Assembly: GCA_030549205.1 (NCBI GenBank)
Contig: JAUKTV010000003.1
Span: 1,984,001-2,048,000 of the forward strand
Source: Apiosordaria backusii
Lineage: Eukaryota; Ascomycota; Sordariomycetes; Sordariales; Lasiosphaeriaceae
Direction of reading: 5' to 3'
DNA length: 64,000 bases
The translations under genes and the position numbers were made by a program. Positions 42,254 to 53,131 of the stretch are shown one piece after another; within the stretch, counting starts at the first letter, position 1; each line of letters opens with the position of its first letter. The notes beneath the pieces were generated by a model that worked only from the letters and a program-made list of their open reading frames with translations, was not told where the DNA came from and made no database searches.

Positions 42254-45200
42254 TGTGTCCACAAAGTCTCAAAGGTGATGGTTTGGATTGATGTGAAGTT
42301 AAACCGTCAGACTAACTTGGGATTGGCGACTGTTAAACGGATGCCTTGTCTCTTTTGTGAACCAACATCCATCCCACATGAGCATACGTAACCCATCGGG
42401 CCAACTTTGACCCCGATTATCGCAACGTTCCATCAAACACCAGTACTGGACATAATTTTCTTGATTTCGGACTTCGGACTCGCATTCCTCTCGGTAGTCC
42501 CCGAATTGAATTCTATCGAGGGAACTGCCACGCTCTTCCGTGTCAAGGAACCCCGCGACGCGAGATTGGACGCGCTGTCAGGTGATCTGAGCCGAGAGTT
42601 TGAAGCAAAATCAAAGAGGGTTAAGACTGCCTCCCTGGAACACGCCCGACATCGTAACGGTCTGTCTCACTCCCCGCCCTGCTGGAGTGGAACAGGTTTG
42701 TTGGGGAGCATGCTGGGCGCCCCCGAGCATTGCGCATCACTTGATCACTTTACCCCGTAAACTCGCTTGTTGAGAAAAAGAAAGCACGACATGCGGTGAG
42801 AAGAAGCCATGCTCGGGTCCAGAAAGATGACATGCACTCCCCGATCCGAGTCGGTGTGCCCCCATGCCGGATCGCGCTCGGCCCTTGCCCCGGGAATTGG
42901 AAAACGAGGCTGCGGGGCCAAGCGGAACCCGTCGGATAAGGCTATGCCGCATTTTCTAGAACAAAAGATGCTGGTGCGAAAACAGCAGTGAACACATGAC
43001 CATATGAGGATCCTATTGAACTGGGGGGGGGCGTGATCGATAATTCACAAATCGATGTACACTACATACCTAGCTACCTGGTAGATTTACCGTGGCCAGC
43101 ACTATCCGTATCCTCTCTGCCGGTTCAAGCTGAAGGTCATCAGCTGATCGTGGTACGGATTACGAGAGATCAAACTCAGCAACCCGTGAATTGGGGTGAC
43201 TTTGAAGCCAAGACGGGTTCCCGGGGCCGCTGTCAGACGCTGCTTTTCTTCCGAGATGTCAACATGGAGCTTTTCAGGGCGATTAGGGACGAATACTGCA
43301 AGGCACTAGACGGATCGACATCGACTTTGTGTCATCCAGGCACAGAATGGTCGTCCGGCAGGCAGATCGGCGGGTTTGACGACATCTTGTTTTTCTTGAT
43401 GAATAGTGTCGCGAGTGAGAGTTGGTTCTGTCGGCAAGAGAACTTTGACCGACTGGTGTTGATATCCGTCATCAGAGATCACACTGGTATTTCTCCGGCA
43501 TGTCTGAGGTCTGGACATCATATTCCCGAGCAAACATGGGCTGTTTCTGGGTTCTGGACTGGCTCTGGACCAGGTTCCCCGCACGATCCCGAGCTGCTCG
43601 CCCGGTGGGTGCTGCTCTGGCCGGCATGCAACGTGCCTGTTTGGTGTGGTCCGGCGGATCCACTAGCGGGCCCGGCGTTGTCTGGGCGTGGGGTGCCCGG
43701 GAGTTTGGGCCAGGGGGCTAGTCACCGTTCCGGACCATTGCGGGTTCGGGTCCAGCGGACAAATCAAAAGCTAGTCCGGCTTGGCCCGATTGTCGATTCG
43801 CGAATTCGGGACATGACGTCGACGATTGGTCATTGTACAAGTAGCACCGACGTAAGGGCGAGAGAAAGAACGGAACTTCTCGTCGAGAAAGAGACTCGAA
43901 ACACAAGGACTTTGACCTTGTTATTGTCAGTCAAGGATCGACGCCGTTGTGACCCGTTTCGCTCGATCAGGCTTCAACGAGCCATGCATCTCGATGTTGG
44001 CTGTGACTGAGGATTGGTGGACGTCCTTCTAAGGTATTATTCCTTGCACTGATACTGTGCAGCTTTGTACGCTTTGGTAAGCTCCCTGCGACGATGCCCT
44101 TGGCAGCAACAAGATCGTTTAACTCCATGTAGGGGCGTGATGCGGTGCGTTGTATAAGGCGGGGTTTGCCGATGGTGGTGAGGGGTAATGATGGGGTTCA
44201 TGGCCAGCCTCTCTAACCATCAGTGACACGGTTCGGTAAGGTAGTGTACAGTAGATGAGATGAGATGAGACAAAAGTTGCGATGTAGCTGTGGCTCATCA
44301 TCCGTTCATCCATTGGAACATATCCGTGGTTTGCCGTTACAGGTACCCGAGGAAGAACTGTTGGGGCAGGTAGAGTCAATATGACGACTGTGTTGCGGGT
44401 CTGTCCCTCCTTCCCATCCACACCTCCACCAGTTCCTAGCTATCAAGCTGATCGTTCTTGTCAAACTTGGCATGGAACAAACATGGGATTTCGTGTGCTG
44501 ACCGACCGTCCTGGAAACTGAGACCTCGTCCCGTCTCCCGCTTGTCACTTTCATCCATCGTCATGTTCCCCGGATTTTCATCTGCACCCTCCCATCGTCG
44601 CTGTGCACGCACCCGCCCGCTCTCTATACCTACCTACCGATAACATAGCTGGTAATATGTGGCGGGCAGGGCAGACGAGTTCCGGCATTCGGTCAGGAAC
44701 ACCACATATGCACGAGAAAGAGACGCTAACCTCTGCTCCAGTCGCCCGGCGTGGGGCCCGCAACACCATCTGTCTTGTGATTTGTCCCTTGCATCACCAA
44801 CTCCCACGTTCCCCAGAATGAGGCGGTGCCTTCTGCATTCCATGACAAAAAGATTCCGTCTTGGGTACTTCAGACAGAGAGCACATTCCTTTTGGAAATG
44901 CAAAACATGGCTTGGACGGGGCGTGTCCTTGGACGCCCGTACACACAGATGTACTCGTACTACATTACATGGGAATGGGTACATGGGACTTTTAGAGACG
45001 CGTGCTAGCGGCCGGCTGGCATCCGTCAGGCCCGGCTCCTCTCCCCTTCAGAGACTCGACAGCACCTTCTATGGCGTCCACTTGTCGCCCTGGTTGGCAA
45101 TGGATAGCGATCCACCGGGGACGCTCCTGCTGTCCACCCATCTGGGGTCATCTTGGTCATGAGTCCCGTCCTGGTCACGCTACATGCGATGTCTCCCCTT

Positions 45201-45472
45201 GATATTTTTATCCTCTACTCCTCAGGTACTTCCAAAGATGACTACTGCTCTCTACAGTCTCCTAGCGTTTCTGCAATAGGTTCGGCGGTACTCGTACAGC
45301 TATATCTCACTCCCCTCACAAGCCGCTAAGCTAGATCCCGTTCTTTGTTCCGCGACCCGATATCTGGTTCGGAATACATCATCCTCTTATATAAGTACCT
45401 TCATTCCAGTTCCCTCTGGCGCCATCCGTTGTCAATTGTTTGGCAACATCACACCATCACAAAGTCTCCACG
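42254..45472. other. 3.2-kb gene-poor region before EGT1
   Basis: No supported gene. The longest open frame (43033-44010, plus) begins only at a GTG and shows no domain. The last few hundred bases form the EGT1 promoter. No repeats or mobile-element ends are visible. Confidence 0.4.
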
Positions 45473-48400
45473 ATGCCTAGTGCTCCAGATTTGTCCGTCA
45501 TGGCGTACGGTACACTTGCTAGCCTCAAGGCTGCTGCCAAGGACAAGACGAAACCCAAACTCCCCGGGGTTTCGAGCTCCAAAGTTGACATCATTGATAT
45601 CCGCCGTAGCGAGGTCGAGACGAACCTCAAGGCCGACATCATCTCCCAATTCTGTCCCAAGGATGGTCCCAGAAAGCTTCCAACACTTCTGTTGTACGAT
45701 GAAAGGGGTTTGCAGTTGTTTGAAAAGGTATGTATCTCTCGTTAAAGCTTACCCTTGACGTCGTATCAACACTAACAAATTCCAGATTACGTACTTGGAA
45801 GAGTACTACCTGACCAACGATGAGATTCAAGTGCTCGAGTCGTCCGCCGCAGATATTGCCAGGAACATTCCTTCTGGGTCTATGGTGATCGAACTCGGCA
45901 GTGGGTGAGTCCAATGGCAGCTCGAAGCTCTTGTGGAGAACGTTATGCTGACTTTGGGCCGAAAGAAACCTCCGGAAAGTGAATCTGCTTTTGCAAGCTT
46001 TCGAAGACGCCGGCAAGAGCATTGACTATTACGCATTGGATCTTTCCAAGCAAGAGCTCGAGCGTACTCTTGCTCAGCTTCCCGCATATCAGCATGTCCG
46101 AGCTCATGGCTTGTTTGGAACCTATGATGATGGCCGGGAGTGGCTCAAGGACCCATCCAATATCTCAAGACGGAAGTGCATAATGAGTCTCGGATCAAGC
46201 ATTGGTAAATGCCATTCATTCGTGCCCGACCCCAAACAGGAAAACCTAACGCAACTCTGTCAGGAAATTTCGAGCGCAGCGCGGCTGCCTCCTTCCTCAA
46301 GTCGTTCTCGGATGTCCTTGGCCATGGTGATACCATGCTGATTGGGTTGGATGCTTGCAACGACCCGGCCAAAGTTTAGTAAGTTCTTTCTGTCCCTTCG
46401 TGCAGATTCGATCAATATCGCTGACGGCACAACAGCCACGCCTACAACGGTATGTCCTACCACACTCCGTCAAGTAATTACGCTGACTTTAGTTTCACGC
46501 CATCACAGACAAGGAGGGCATCACTCATGAGTACGTCATGCCCACCCTCCCCCTTTTTGGCAGCTGCATATGAAGGGACATGTGAACCGGTACTGACGAA
46601 TCCAGGTTCATTCTGAATGGCCTTCGTCATGCCAACAGGGTCCTTGGAGAGGCCGCTTTCAACGAAAGGGACTGGAGGGTGATTGGCGAGTATGTCTATG
46701 ACGCTGAAGGAGGGCGACACCAAGCCTTCTACTCACCAGTGCGTAACACGACCGTCTTTGGGGAAGTCATTCGGCCTCACGAGCGAATCCAGGTTGAGGA
46801 GAGCCTGAAATGGTCTCCAGAGGAAACACAGAAGATGTGGGACCTGGCCGGTATGACTGGGATAGGCCAGTGGATGCATGGCACAGAATATGGCGAGTAC
46901 ACACCTATACACATTACCCCTATTTTTCAGCGGCAACTGGGCTCTGCGCGGTTCTGCTTCTTTCAGCAGCCCGGTCAAGTGTACCAGGCTACCCCACGTT
47001 TTCATGACACGTGGGACCAGTCGTACGATTCTTCTGCGCCGTGAGACAGATCGCGAGACAGTCTTTTGTGGGAGCTTGTCCCCACTGCCATGTCTACCGA
47101 TGGTGTTGAGCTGCGGGGTTAGCAACCAGCCAAGGACCCCGGATCACTCTTATTTTCATTTTGGGAACAAATATGACTGACAGAAGGATATGCAGGTCTT
47201 CATCTACTTACCAAGTCGAAAATGTCATTCAGCCTGATTCCTTCCGTCTATGCCCGCGGCGCCCTTCCCGCCATGGAGGACTGGGAGGCGGTTTGGGCGG
47301 CTTGGGATGTCGTCACACGTGAGATGCTGCCGCATGAGGAGCTGCTGGAGAAGCCCATCAAGCTCCGCAACGCCTGCATCTTCTACCTGGGCCATATACC
47401 TACCTTCCTCGACATTCAGTTGAGCAAGACGACCAAGCAACCGCTCACGGAGCCTTCAAACTATTCTTTGATCTTTGAACGAGGCATTGACCCAGACGTC
47501 GATAACCCCGAGTTGTGTCACGCCCACTCGGAAATACCTGATGAATGGCCTTCGGTGGATGACATCCTGGCCTATCAAAACCGGGTGCGAGCTCGCGTAC
47601 AGACTCTCTATGCAAGTGGTGCCGAAAGCATCCCGCGGCATGTGGGTCGGGCGGTTTGGGTGGGCTTCGAGCATGAGCTCATGCACCTCGAGACGCTACT
47701 GTACATGATGCTCCAGAGTGACAAGACGCTGCCACCGACGCATGTGCTGACACCAGACTTTGAGAAGTTGGCGATCAAGGCTCGGGCGGAGAGGGTGCCA
47801 AACAAGTGGTTTGATATTCCCGAGCAGGAGGTTACCATTGGGTTGGATGATCCTGATGACGGGACCGATCCAGAGAATCCGTATGGATGGTATGTCCTTT
47901 CTGTCCTGTAAACTTGGAATAACTGCTAACAGAAATAGGGATAATGAAAAGCCCGTCAGGCAAGTGAAGGTCCACGCCTTCCAAGCTCACGGCAGGCCCA
48001 TCACCAACGAGGAGTACGCACAATACCTCTACAACACCCACACCACCAAGCTCCCGGCGTCATGGGTGGAAACCTCGCCTGACCAAGAGAACGGCTACAC
48101 CAACGGAACCAGCAACGGCACCCTTCCCGATTCTTTCCTTGATGGCAAGGCAGTCCGCACGGTTTACGGTCCTGTGCCCCTGAAGCAAGCCCTCGACTGG
48201 CCAGTCTTCGCCTCCTACGACGAACTTGCAGGATGTGCCGCCTACATGGGGGGAAGAATCCCAACCTTCGAGGAAGCAAGAAGTATCTACACCTGGGCGG
48301 AAGAACTCAGGAAGAAGGAGGTCGAGAATCAACTCGGAAAAACAGTTCCCGCCGTCAACGGGTAATTCCCCTTCCCTTCCCCCTTTTTCAAACCCCCCTT

Positions 48401-48933
48401 ACTAACATTTTTTGATAATAGACACCTCTGCAACAACGGCGTAGAAATCTCACCCCCCGCCACCCCCACCACTGCTTCTTCCTCCTCGGACGCCGGCGAG
48501 GTCGCCGACAACAACAAGTCTCACGAAGACTTGTTTATCGACCTCTCAGGGGCAAATGTAGGACTTCACCACTGGCACCCCATGCCTGTGACGTCCCAAG
48601 GAGGTAGGCTGGCTGGACAAGGAGAAATGGGAGGAGTGTGGGAGTGGACTAGCTCTGTGCTGCAAGAGTGGGAAGGGTTTAAGGCTATGGAGCTGTATCC
48701 AGGGTACACGGCGGACTTTTTCGACGGGAAGCATAATATTGTGCTTGGGGGGAGTTGGGCTACGCACCCGAGGATTGCGGGGAGGAGGAGTTTGTAAGTG
48801 ACCTCTACAACAACCTGGGATCTAAGTGGGGGGGGGCGCGGGTGCTAACGAAGAGAACAACAGTGTTAATTGGTATCAGCGGAACTACCCCTATGCGTGG
48901 ATAGGGGCGAGATTGGTCCGAGATTTGGAGTAA
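45473..48933 (+). CDS. EGT1: ergothioneine biosynthesis protein Egt1
   Basis: Egt1 fuses the two bacterial activities EgtD and EgtB: SAM-dependent trimethylation of histidine to hercynine, then iron-dependent coupling with cysteine to hercynylcysteine sulfoxide. Ergothioneine is an antioxidant thiol. Eleven exons sum to 2610 nt, 869 residues. The start MPSAPDLS matches the family. EgtD part: KDGPRKLPTLLLYDERGLQL, ITYLEEYYLTNDE, VIELGSGNLRKVNLLLQAF, LDLSKQELERTL, LGSSIGNFER. EgtB part: GFEHELMHLETLLYMM (DinB-type His ligands, ~510/514), VPNKWFDIP, then the formylglycine-enzyme-like fold FQAHGRPITNEEYAQYL, AAYMGGRIPTFEEAR, GGVWEWTSSVLQEWEGF, NIVLGGSWATHPR and NWYQRNYPYAW. Exons of 14 nt (46436-46449) and 22 nt (46509-46530) occur, and the intron 46893-47195 starts with GC. 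Confidence 0.96.
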
Positions 48934-49975
48934 TTCTCTGCACTATTGGGCTTGAGAGAAAGGGTTGGAGCAGCTTGACTTCATAAGGTTACCTACTACC
49001 TACCTTACCGAGCTCGCGGCATTTTCAGTCTTGTTTACTTCTTTTCCCATTGGCGGAAAAATATATAAAGCGAAACGAGGACAAGGAAAAGCGGTCACCT
49101 ACCTTACCTTACTTTATGGACGTTTCAAAAAGCAAGAACAGGAGTATTTCTTCTTCTGTCAGTCATGCTTTGCCCCCCTTGAGTGTGCGGGCTGTTTAAT
49201 AGCGTTACGGTATTTAGCACCTCTCTCTCTCTCTCTCTCTGTTATGTCTAATTATTGGACGGTTTAGTTTAGGTGCTTTGGTCAATTAGTTTTGCTCGGA
49301 TAAGAGAAACTGTTTCTGTCTTCTGTTACCGTTGTTCAACGGACAATGTGAATGTACAGTCCACCTTCTGGAAACCCCGAAAAAGATCTGTTTCTCTCTC
49401 TCTCTCAATGTGAGGGCCGTTTAATAAAGAATTTCCTGAGTGCGAGGTCACCCACATGACATAGGACCTGAGCACTTTGATCGCATAAGATGTAGGGATA
49501 TACCGATAAATTTTGATTCGTGATGTCTTCAAATTATCTAACATCCACCGACCAAAAACACTCTATAAGTATACATCCCCAAACGCCATACCTCTCTGTA
49601 TATTATATACACCTACCAAACCCCTCTTCAACGCCTTGTTTGGTGCTGGCAAAGGCCATTATATCTTCAACCAACCCTCCTCATCAAACTCCCTCACCCA
49701 CAGCCAAGAACCTCCCTTACCCTCCTCCACACCCAATACCCCCTAGATATCATCATCCCCACAGCCACAATCACATACCTCCTAAGGCCTTTTCTCTTCA
49801 CTACCACTCCTGCCCTCCTCCATCTTTTTCGACGTAACCGTTTTTTGCCTACTCCCCCCACACTTATTAGCGCCATCCATTCCATCCATCTTACTCCGTA
49901 CTCACACCCCCTTTTCTCCCTTTTTTACACCCCCAACAGAAAAAGCAAAAGGCACACAAAGGGGGAAAAAAAAAC
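48934..49975. other. convergent intergenic, EGT1 / dehydrogenase kinase
   Basis: A (CT)n repeat at 49220-49240 and TACCTACCTTACC words near 48990-49110 are present. No gene is supported. Confidence 0.45.
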
Positions 49976-51433
49976 TTACTCAATCCTCCCCACCCCCTTC
50001 AACCGCAGATACACATCCGTCCCCCACCCGTGCAAGCTCTGCACCGCGATGCCTCCCCCAAAATACTCCGCGTACGCCCTACTCAGCGGGAGCCCATAGC
50101 CCAGTCCCGCTATCGAGCTGCCGCCACTGCTCGCTGCTGAGATAACACTCAGCGCATCATCACTCCAGGCTCCTGGGGGGTTGTCATCGTCGTTTTCGCT
50201 GAATGTAGTGAAACTGTATGACCATATATGAGGGAGGACGTCAGCGCTGATTCCACCGCCACGGTCACGGATCCGGATGGTAACTCCTGGGGCGTTGTCA
50301 TCCAGTGGTTGGATGTGATCTCTATTGAAAGCCCCCAAAGAAATGGAGGGAGGTGACAGCGTCACCGGGGTGGATATAGACGAGGGGGGCTCGGGAGCAA
50401 TGGTGATTTCAACGGGGGATTTATTCATCCCGTTTTCTACCGTCGCTCTAAAGGCGTTTTTGAGGAGCTCGGTGATAATGTACTCTAGGTGCATAGGCAC
50501 AAACGCAAAAGTGGTGTCTGGGTTGCCGTTGATGATCCATTCTGGTCGTACGCCGTAGTTGAGCTCGCAGATATCCGCTACGAAGCTGCCGCAGGAATCG
50601 ATGGTTGAAGCGGGACGTAGCGCAGTGTCGATAACACCTATATAACCCGGGTTCTCAGGACACGGTGTAGGGGAGGAGGATGGGTCGAAATGGGGTGAAG
50701 AGGAGTAGTGAAGGGCGATGTGCTGCTCTGCTACTAGCCGGGTGCCGATTCGGGCGCGGAGGTGCTGGTCGAGGAACCGGGTGACTTCGGCGGGGGAGAT
50801 GTACTTCCGGCATTCGAGGAAGCCTTTGGCGAGGATGGGGATGGTGTCGGTGTGGGTTTGGACGAGCTCGGCGAGGACTTCGGTGAAGCGGATTTCGTCT
50901 TCGAGGTTGGAGATTGTGCGGCCTTGCCAGGGGAGGAGGGTGGAGAGGGAGTGCTGGTAGTTGTTGTAGATTCTGCGGATGTTGGGGTTGGAAACGACGA
51001 TGTAGGGGAGGTTGCGGAGGGCTTGGATTCGGTGGGCTAGTCGGATGGGGAGCAGGGAAAGGGTGAAGCGTGCTGAGGAGAGGAGGGCTTCGGCGCTGAG
51101 TGGTGGGCGGCCATGTCTTGCAGAGGGTTAGATGTTAGACAGTGTTGCTGTGGTGTAACAACCTATGATGTTGTAGGGGATATGAAGAAGCGCTCACTTG
51201 ACCAGATCTGCTAGGCTTAACCGATGGATGGGCTGTGAGGCTAACTGAGGGACAGCATCGTCGGTCTCGGAGTAACTGACGTGATGGTGGTGAGTCTGGG
51301 ACCGGTGGTGGTGCGCAACGGAGGCGTCCTTCTTAGGATTTTGTAGCGTCGACGACGCCCTCCGCGCGGAATAAGGTCCCGCAATGGCTCGAAGGGCGGT
51401 TGGGAACCGTATTAACCTCACCGTGGAGCTCAT
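49976..51433 (-). CDS. mitochondrial pyruvate/branched-chain dehydrogenase kinase
   Basis: These kinases phosphorylate and switch off the E1 subunit of mitochondrial 2-oxoacid dehydrogenase complexes; they have a GHKL ATPase fold. Two exons (51198-51433, 49976-51116) give 458 residues. The N-terminus (MSSTVRLIRFPTALRAIAGP...ARRASS) is a typical mitochondrial presequence. The helical domain has SARFTLSLLPIRLAHRIQAL, NLPYIVVSNPNI and AKGFLECRKYISPAEVTRFL. The ATP domain has HLEYIITELLKNAFRATVE (N box), IRIRDRGGGISADVLPHIW (G1 box) and AGLGYGLPLSRAYAEYFGG (G2 box). The acceptor is AAG. Whether it acts on pyruvate or branched-chain dehydrogenase cannot be told from sequence. Confidence 0.94.
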
Positions 51434-51812
51434 GTCGGCATGATTGAAAGTGCAAGTTGAAGCGACGTTTTAGGTTGAATCAAAGAGGGCACGCGGGACG
51501 ATCAGATCATTCTCGAACGGGACGCAGTGACAAGGTCGCAGTGTAGATTATCGCTGAGGCTGTAAACAGTAAAGTTTATTTCTTGTCGTCACATGCAATT
51601 AAAATACACTAAAAATATGATTAACACGGAGCATGGAAAGGAACAGGTTGAACATTTGAAGATAGGTATGACTGTCAATTGCTAGCTAGCGCTCGTCATA
51701 ACGACCGCGACCCTGCCCTGATAAGCCGCCGCAATCGCTGGACAGGGATTAGGTTCTGCCCCGCTGTCACGGCACCTGCCCCGCACTATCCCGGACGCCT
51801 GGCCTGAGCTGC
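51434..51812. other. intergenic, kinase promoter and PBI2 3' flank
   Basis: Short tandem-gene spacer, nothing specific seen. Confidence 0.45.
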
Positions 51813-52212
51813 TCATTGAGTGTGAACATCTTGATCTTCTTCAACGCTCGATATGTGCTCATGGTGCTCAAGAGTTTGGACAGTGCCCTCGGGGAAGGTG
51901 ACCCTGGTGGTGAAAGAGTCAATACAGTCTTCTTGTTTTTGTATCGTCAACAGTGGTAAGGTGTCTTACTGGAAGCCCTTGATCAGAGTGTACTCGTGGC
52001 CGATGGTGCCGCCCTGGTCTTTGGCCTCTTGCTTGGCCCTGCGCGGCATCAGTATCAAAGTTCGGTCATAGATTTCTGAGGAAGGTTTCTCTTACGCAGC
52101 GATCTCCTCCTCGGTAGCGTGGTCCTTGCAGGTTACCTGTTGTTGAGGTTAGTCTTGCTCAACATCAGCAAAGACCATGGCAAACAGATTCACATACGAT
52201 GTAGGAAGGCAT
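51813..52212 (-). CDS. PBI2: I9-family proteinase inhibitor (Pbi2-like)
   Basis: Small cytosolic proteins of this family resemble the propeptide of subtilisin-like proteases; yeast Pbi2 inhibits vacuolar proteinase B and takes part in vacuole fusion. Four exons (52198-52212, 52096-52136, 51970-52038, 51813-51903) sum to 216 nt, 71 residues. The sequence begins MPSYIVTCKDHATEEEIAAA, continues KDQGGTIGHEYTLIKGFQV and FPEGTVQTLEHHEHISSVEE, and ends DVHTQ, which is the full I9 fold and the normal length. Exon 1 is just 15 nt. All splice sites are GT-AG. It is divergent from BMS1. Confidence 0.92.
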
Positions 52213-53131
52213 GGTCGTGGATGTGGTTTGTTTGGGTTTGCTGGAGAAAGACTTTGTAATTGTAGATAGAGATAGCAGAGAGGTCCTGGGGGTACGGGTC
52301 CTCCTTATAAGCATCTGGACCGAGGGCTGAAGAACGCGGAGGCCCATTTAGAGTGACACGGCGCAGAAAGGACGGCGGGGAGAGGGGAATACGTCATGAC
52401 CACCAAGATCCAGCTTTAGTACATGTATCTCACACTACTACAACCAGTTGGAACAAACCGTTTCAGCTTGTGACGCTTATTGACGGGCTTCGATGGGCTT
52501 CAACAGCGCTTCCATGTCTAGTTGGGGTGGAAACCGCGGGATGCGCGCCTTGTTTGTCAGTCACGCCAGATTACGTATCTGGCATCGATGCATCAAGCTT
52601 GCACAGTTGGGCGACGCAGTCATTTCCCTCTGGAGTATTAATATGTGATATCGCGCATATGTACAAGCAATCACCTGCCCCTCTCGAGGGCCTCTGGCGT
52701 GGTGCTGCAATGGGATGAACCCCTCAGACTAGACATGCCGAAGCTCGGCCATCCCGGTCAGGTCAAGGATTCGAAAGTGGGAGAAGTTGTGAATCACCAA
52801 CGACTGGTTAGATGTTCTGAAGTACAGACCGTACAGTACAGCAAGTACTGTAGTGTATCCCCAAGAACCAAGTTTGGATCTTGGTTACTCTCAGAAGGCT
52901 ACCTCCCTGGTCCTGGTTCCGATCTCCAACGACCCCACCACGAATGCGGGACCCCGCCAGGCTTCACTTATCGATAAGCTTATCTCTTATCGCGCCAGAT
53001 CCGCCAGCCCAAAAATTTCTGGAGCTTTGCACAGGACTCGATTGGAAATGGAGACTGTCGCGACGGGAGATTTGCTGCTGGACTTTTCGGTGCAGAAACG
53101 CCCGAATTAACCACAACATCGCGGCGCAACC
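52213..53131. other. divergent promoter region, PBI2 / BMS1
   Basis: This 919-bp region holds both promoters. A short inverted repeat TATCGATAAGCTTATCTCTTA lies near 52970-52990. No gene found. Confidence 0.45.

Noticed and set aside
43033..44010. 325-codon open frame
   Set aside because: It starts at GTG, not ATG, shows no domain, splice continuation or codon bias, and lies in a gene-poor gap; chance is likely.
46679..47044. Open frame running past EGT1 exon 7
   Set aside because: It is exon 7 plus retained GC-AG intron; the part after GEY is intronic and not family-like.
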